Shown in pieces: positions 5,685-6,668 of a stretch of DNA of 6,668 bases. The first letter of the stretch is position 1; each line of letters begins with the position of its first letter. Where the stretch lies: contig JAGBEM010000225.1 in the NCBI GenBank assembly GCA_017936985.1, positions 1 to 6,668 of the forward strand. The letters are read 5' to 3'. A model generated the notes under the pieces. It did not search any database. It was not told the origin of the DNA and worked only from the letters and a program-made list of their open reading frames with translations. The DNA comes from Oscillospiraceae bacterium. Its GTDB lineage: Bacteria; Bacillota_A; Clostridia; Oscillospirales; Oscillospiraceae. The position numbers were made by a program, and so were the translations under genes.

Positions 5685-6668
5685 CAAAGTGAATCACAGA
5701 AGGCCTACCTGACCTCGTATGCGGCAGACCACGGCTTCGTCCATTGCCGACACTACACAGATGATGGCTTCAGCGGCGGCAACTTCGAACGCCCTGGATG
5801 GAAGCAGCTTATTGCAGACATTGATGCAGGCTTGGTCGGCGTAATGATCGCAAAAGACCTGAGCCGCGTCGGGCGCGACTACATCCAGACCGGCTTCTAC
5901 ACAGAGGTGTACTTCCGGCGTAAGGGTGTGCGGTTCATCGCCATTGGCAACGGCGTGGACACGGTGAACCCCATCAGCAGTGAGTTCGCGCCCTTCATGA
6001 ACGTGCTGAACGAGATGTATCTGCGGGAACAGTCGAAGAAGATGCGCACATTCTTCCGCCAGCGGGGCAACAGCGGAAAGCCGACAAATACGCTGTGCGT
6101 GTACGGCTACCGGAAAGACCCGGCAGACAAGAATCATTGGCTGGTGGATGACGAGGCGGCTACGGTCGTCCGGAGAATCTACCAGCTGGCGATTGACTGT
6201 CACGGCCCCTACGAGATCGCGCGCATCCTGGAGGCTGATAAGGTTGAGTGCCCCGCCTACTACAATGCGACCCACGACACCTGCATGAAGCGATCCAACA
6301 CCGACATGAGCAAGCCGTATTCCTGGAATGGCGTGACCGTCGGCAACATTCTGACACGCCCGGAGTACATGGGGCACACCGTCAACTTTCGTTCAAGCAA
6401 GAACGGTCTGAAGGCGAAACGGCAGACAAAGCCACAAGAGGAATGGCTGGTATTCAAGGATACCCATGAAGCCATCATTCCAGAGGACAGATGGCAACTG
6501 GCACAATGTGTGCTGGCTGTCCGGCGCAGAACAGACAGCACCGGCGAGGCCAATCCGCTGACCGGCAAGCTCCATTGTGCGGAGTGCGGTGCAAAGCTCA
6601 ACAACCACCGCAGTCGGGCAAAGCAGTCCGGGCGGGAGTCGGATGACTACTACGACTGTCCCACTTAC
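5685..6668 (+). pseudogene. 5'-truncated large serine recombinase (TnpX/TndX-like), continuing past the window end
   Basis: An uninterrupted frame of 328 codons runs to the window edge and encodes most of a large serine recombinase of the kind that moves Tn4451- and Tn5397-like elements. Counting from 5685, it has QKAYLTSYAADHGF (5-18), DDGFSGGNFERPGW (26-39), the resolvase-core KDLSRVGRDY (57-66), a Recombinase domain beginning near GYRKDP (141), and a zinc ribbon with C298, C301 and C325. The N-terminal beta strand with the catalytic serine (normally YxRxS, about 20-30 residues before QKAYL in relatives) is absent. TGA codons at 5670 and 5682 stop the frame, and no start codon with a ribosome site precedes the conserved core; the first in-frame ATG (5844) is inside it. 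As written it cannot recombine DNA. Its codons look more GC-rich than those of the cassette to the left. A split or misassembled gene is the alternative. Confidence 0.8.

Noticed and set aside
1719..5690. Terminal repeats bounding the cassette as a discrete insertion
   Set aside because: Comparing 1719-1830 with 5493-5700 by eye gave only a 7-base match (ATCAGAT), which is not significant.
5527..5712. 61-codon plus-strand open frame across the junction
   Set aside because: It has no ribosome site and resembles no known protein. It is antisense to the GNAT remnant and ends out of frame inside recombinase sequence.
5694..6377. Minus-strand open frame opposite the recombinase
   Set aside because: The plus-strand frame encodes a clear serine recombinase; the opposite frame is a by-product of its GC-rich codons.
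1..6668. CRISPR array or insertion sequence
   Set aside because: No regularly spaced repeats and no IS transposase or terminal inverted repeats were seen.

Overview
The window looks like accessory, mobile-element DNA from a low-to-mid GC Gram-positive gut bacterium. A Clostridia/Oscillospiraceae-type Firmicute is my inference, from the strong GGAGG-type ribosome sites, the GTG and TTG starts, the MobA/MobL-type relaxase and the Tn4451/TndX-like large serine recombinase. No core chromosomal gene is present.

Layout. Positions 1-143 hold five closely packed stem-loops directly upstream of a complete MobA/MobL (MOBQ-type) relaxase gene (144-1718), so this is a candidate transfer origin. After a 121-base spacer with a good promoter comes a four-gene cassette, all on the + strand: an AraC-family regulator with a cupin-like N-terminus (about 1840-2763), an HD-domain phosphohydrolase (2897-3496), a 12-TM major facilitator transporter (3509-4684) and a Cof-type HAD-IIB phosphatase (4681-5457). 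A strong, probably bidirectional terminator (5468-5495) closes it. The last three genes are tightly packed (12-base gap, then a 4-base overlap) and form one transcription unit. The regulator probably controls it, since a strong -10 box with no recognisable -35 lies just after the regulator gene among three copies of the 7-mer GGCACGA.

Right of the terminator the DNA is rearranged. A 38-codon C-terminal remnant of a GNAT acetyltransferase lies on the minus strand (5500-5616), followed by about 70 bases of unassigned sequence. Then comes a large serine recombinase on the + strand (5685 to the window end) that lacks its N-terminal catalytic-serine segment. Both genes have lost their 5' ends and point away from each other, as expected from one deletion or exchange between them.

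The most interesting feature is the leader between the regulator and the HD gene (about 2800-2896). It contains a convincing intrinsic terminator that leaves no room for a promoter before the HD ribosome site, so the operon can be read only through the terminator. One pyrimidine-rich segment (2825-2835) can pair either with the 5' arm of the terminator or with the HD Shine-Dalgarno. This is the layout of a transcription/translation attenuator, but the signal is unknown. The substrate of the transporter and of the two hydrolases cannot be read from the sequence.
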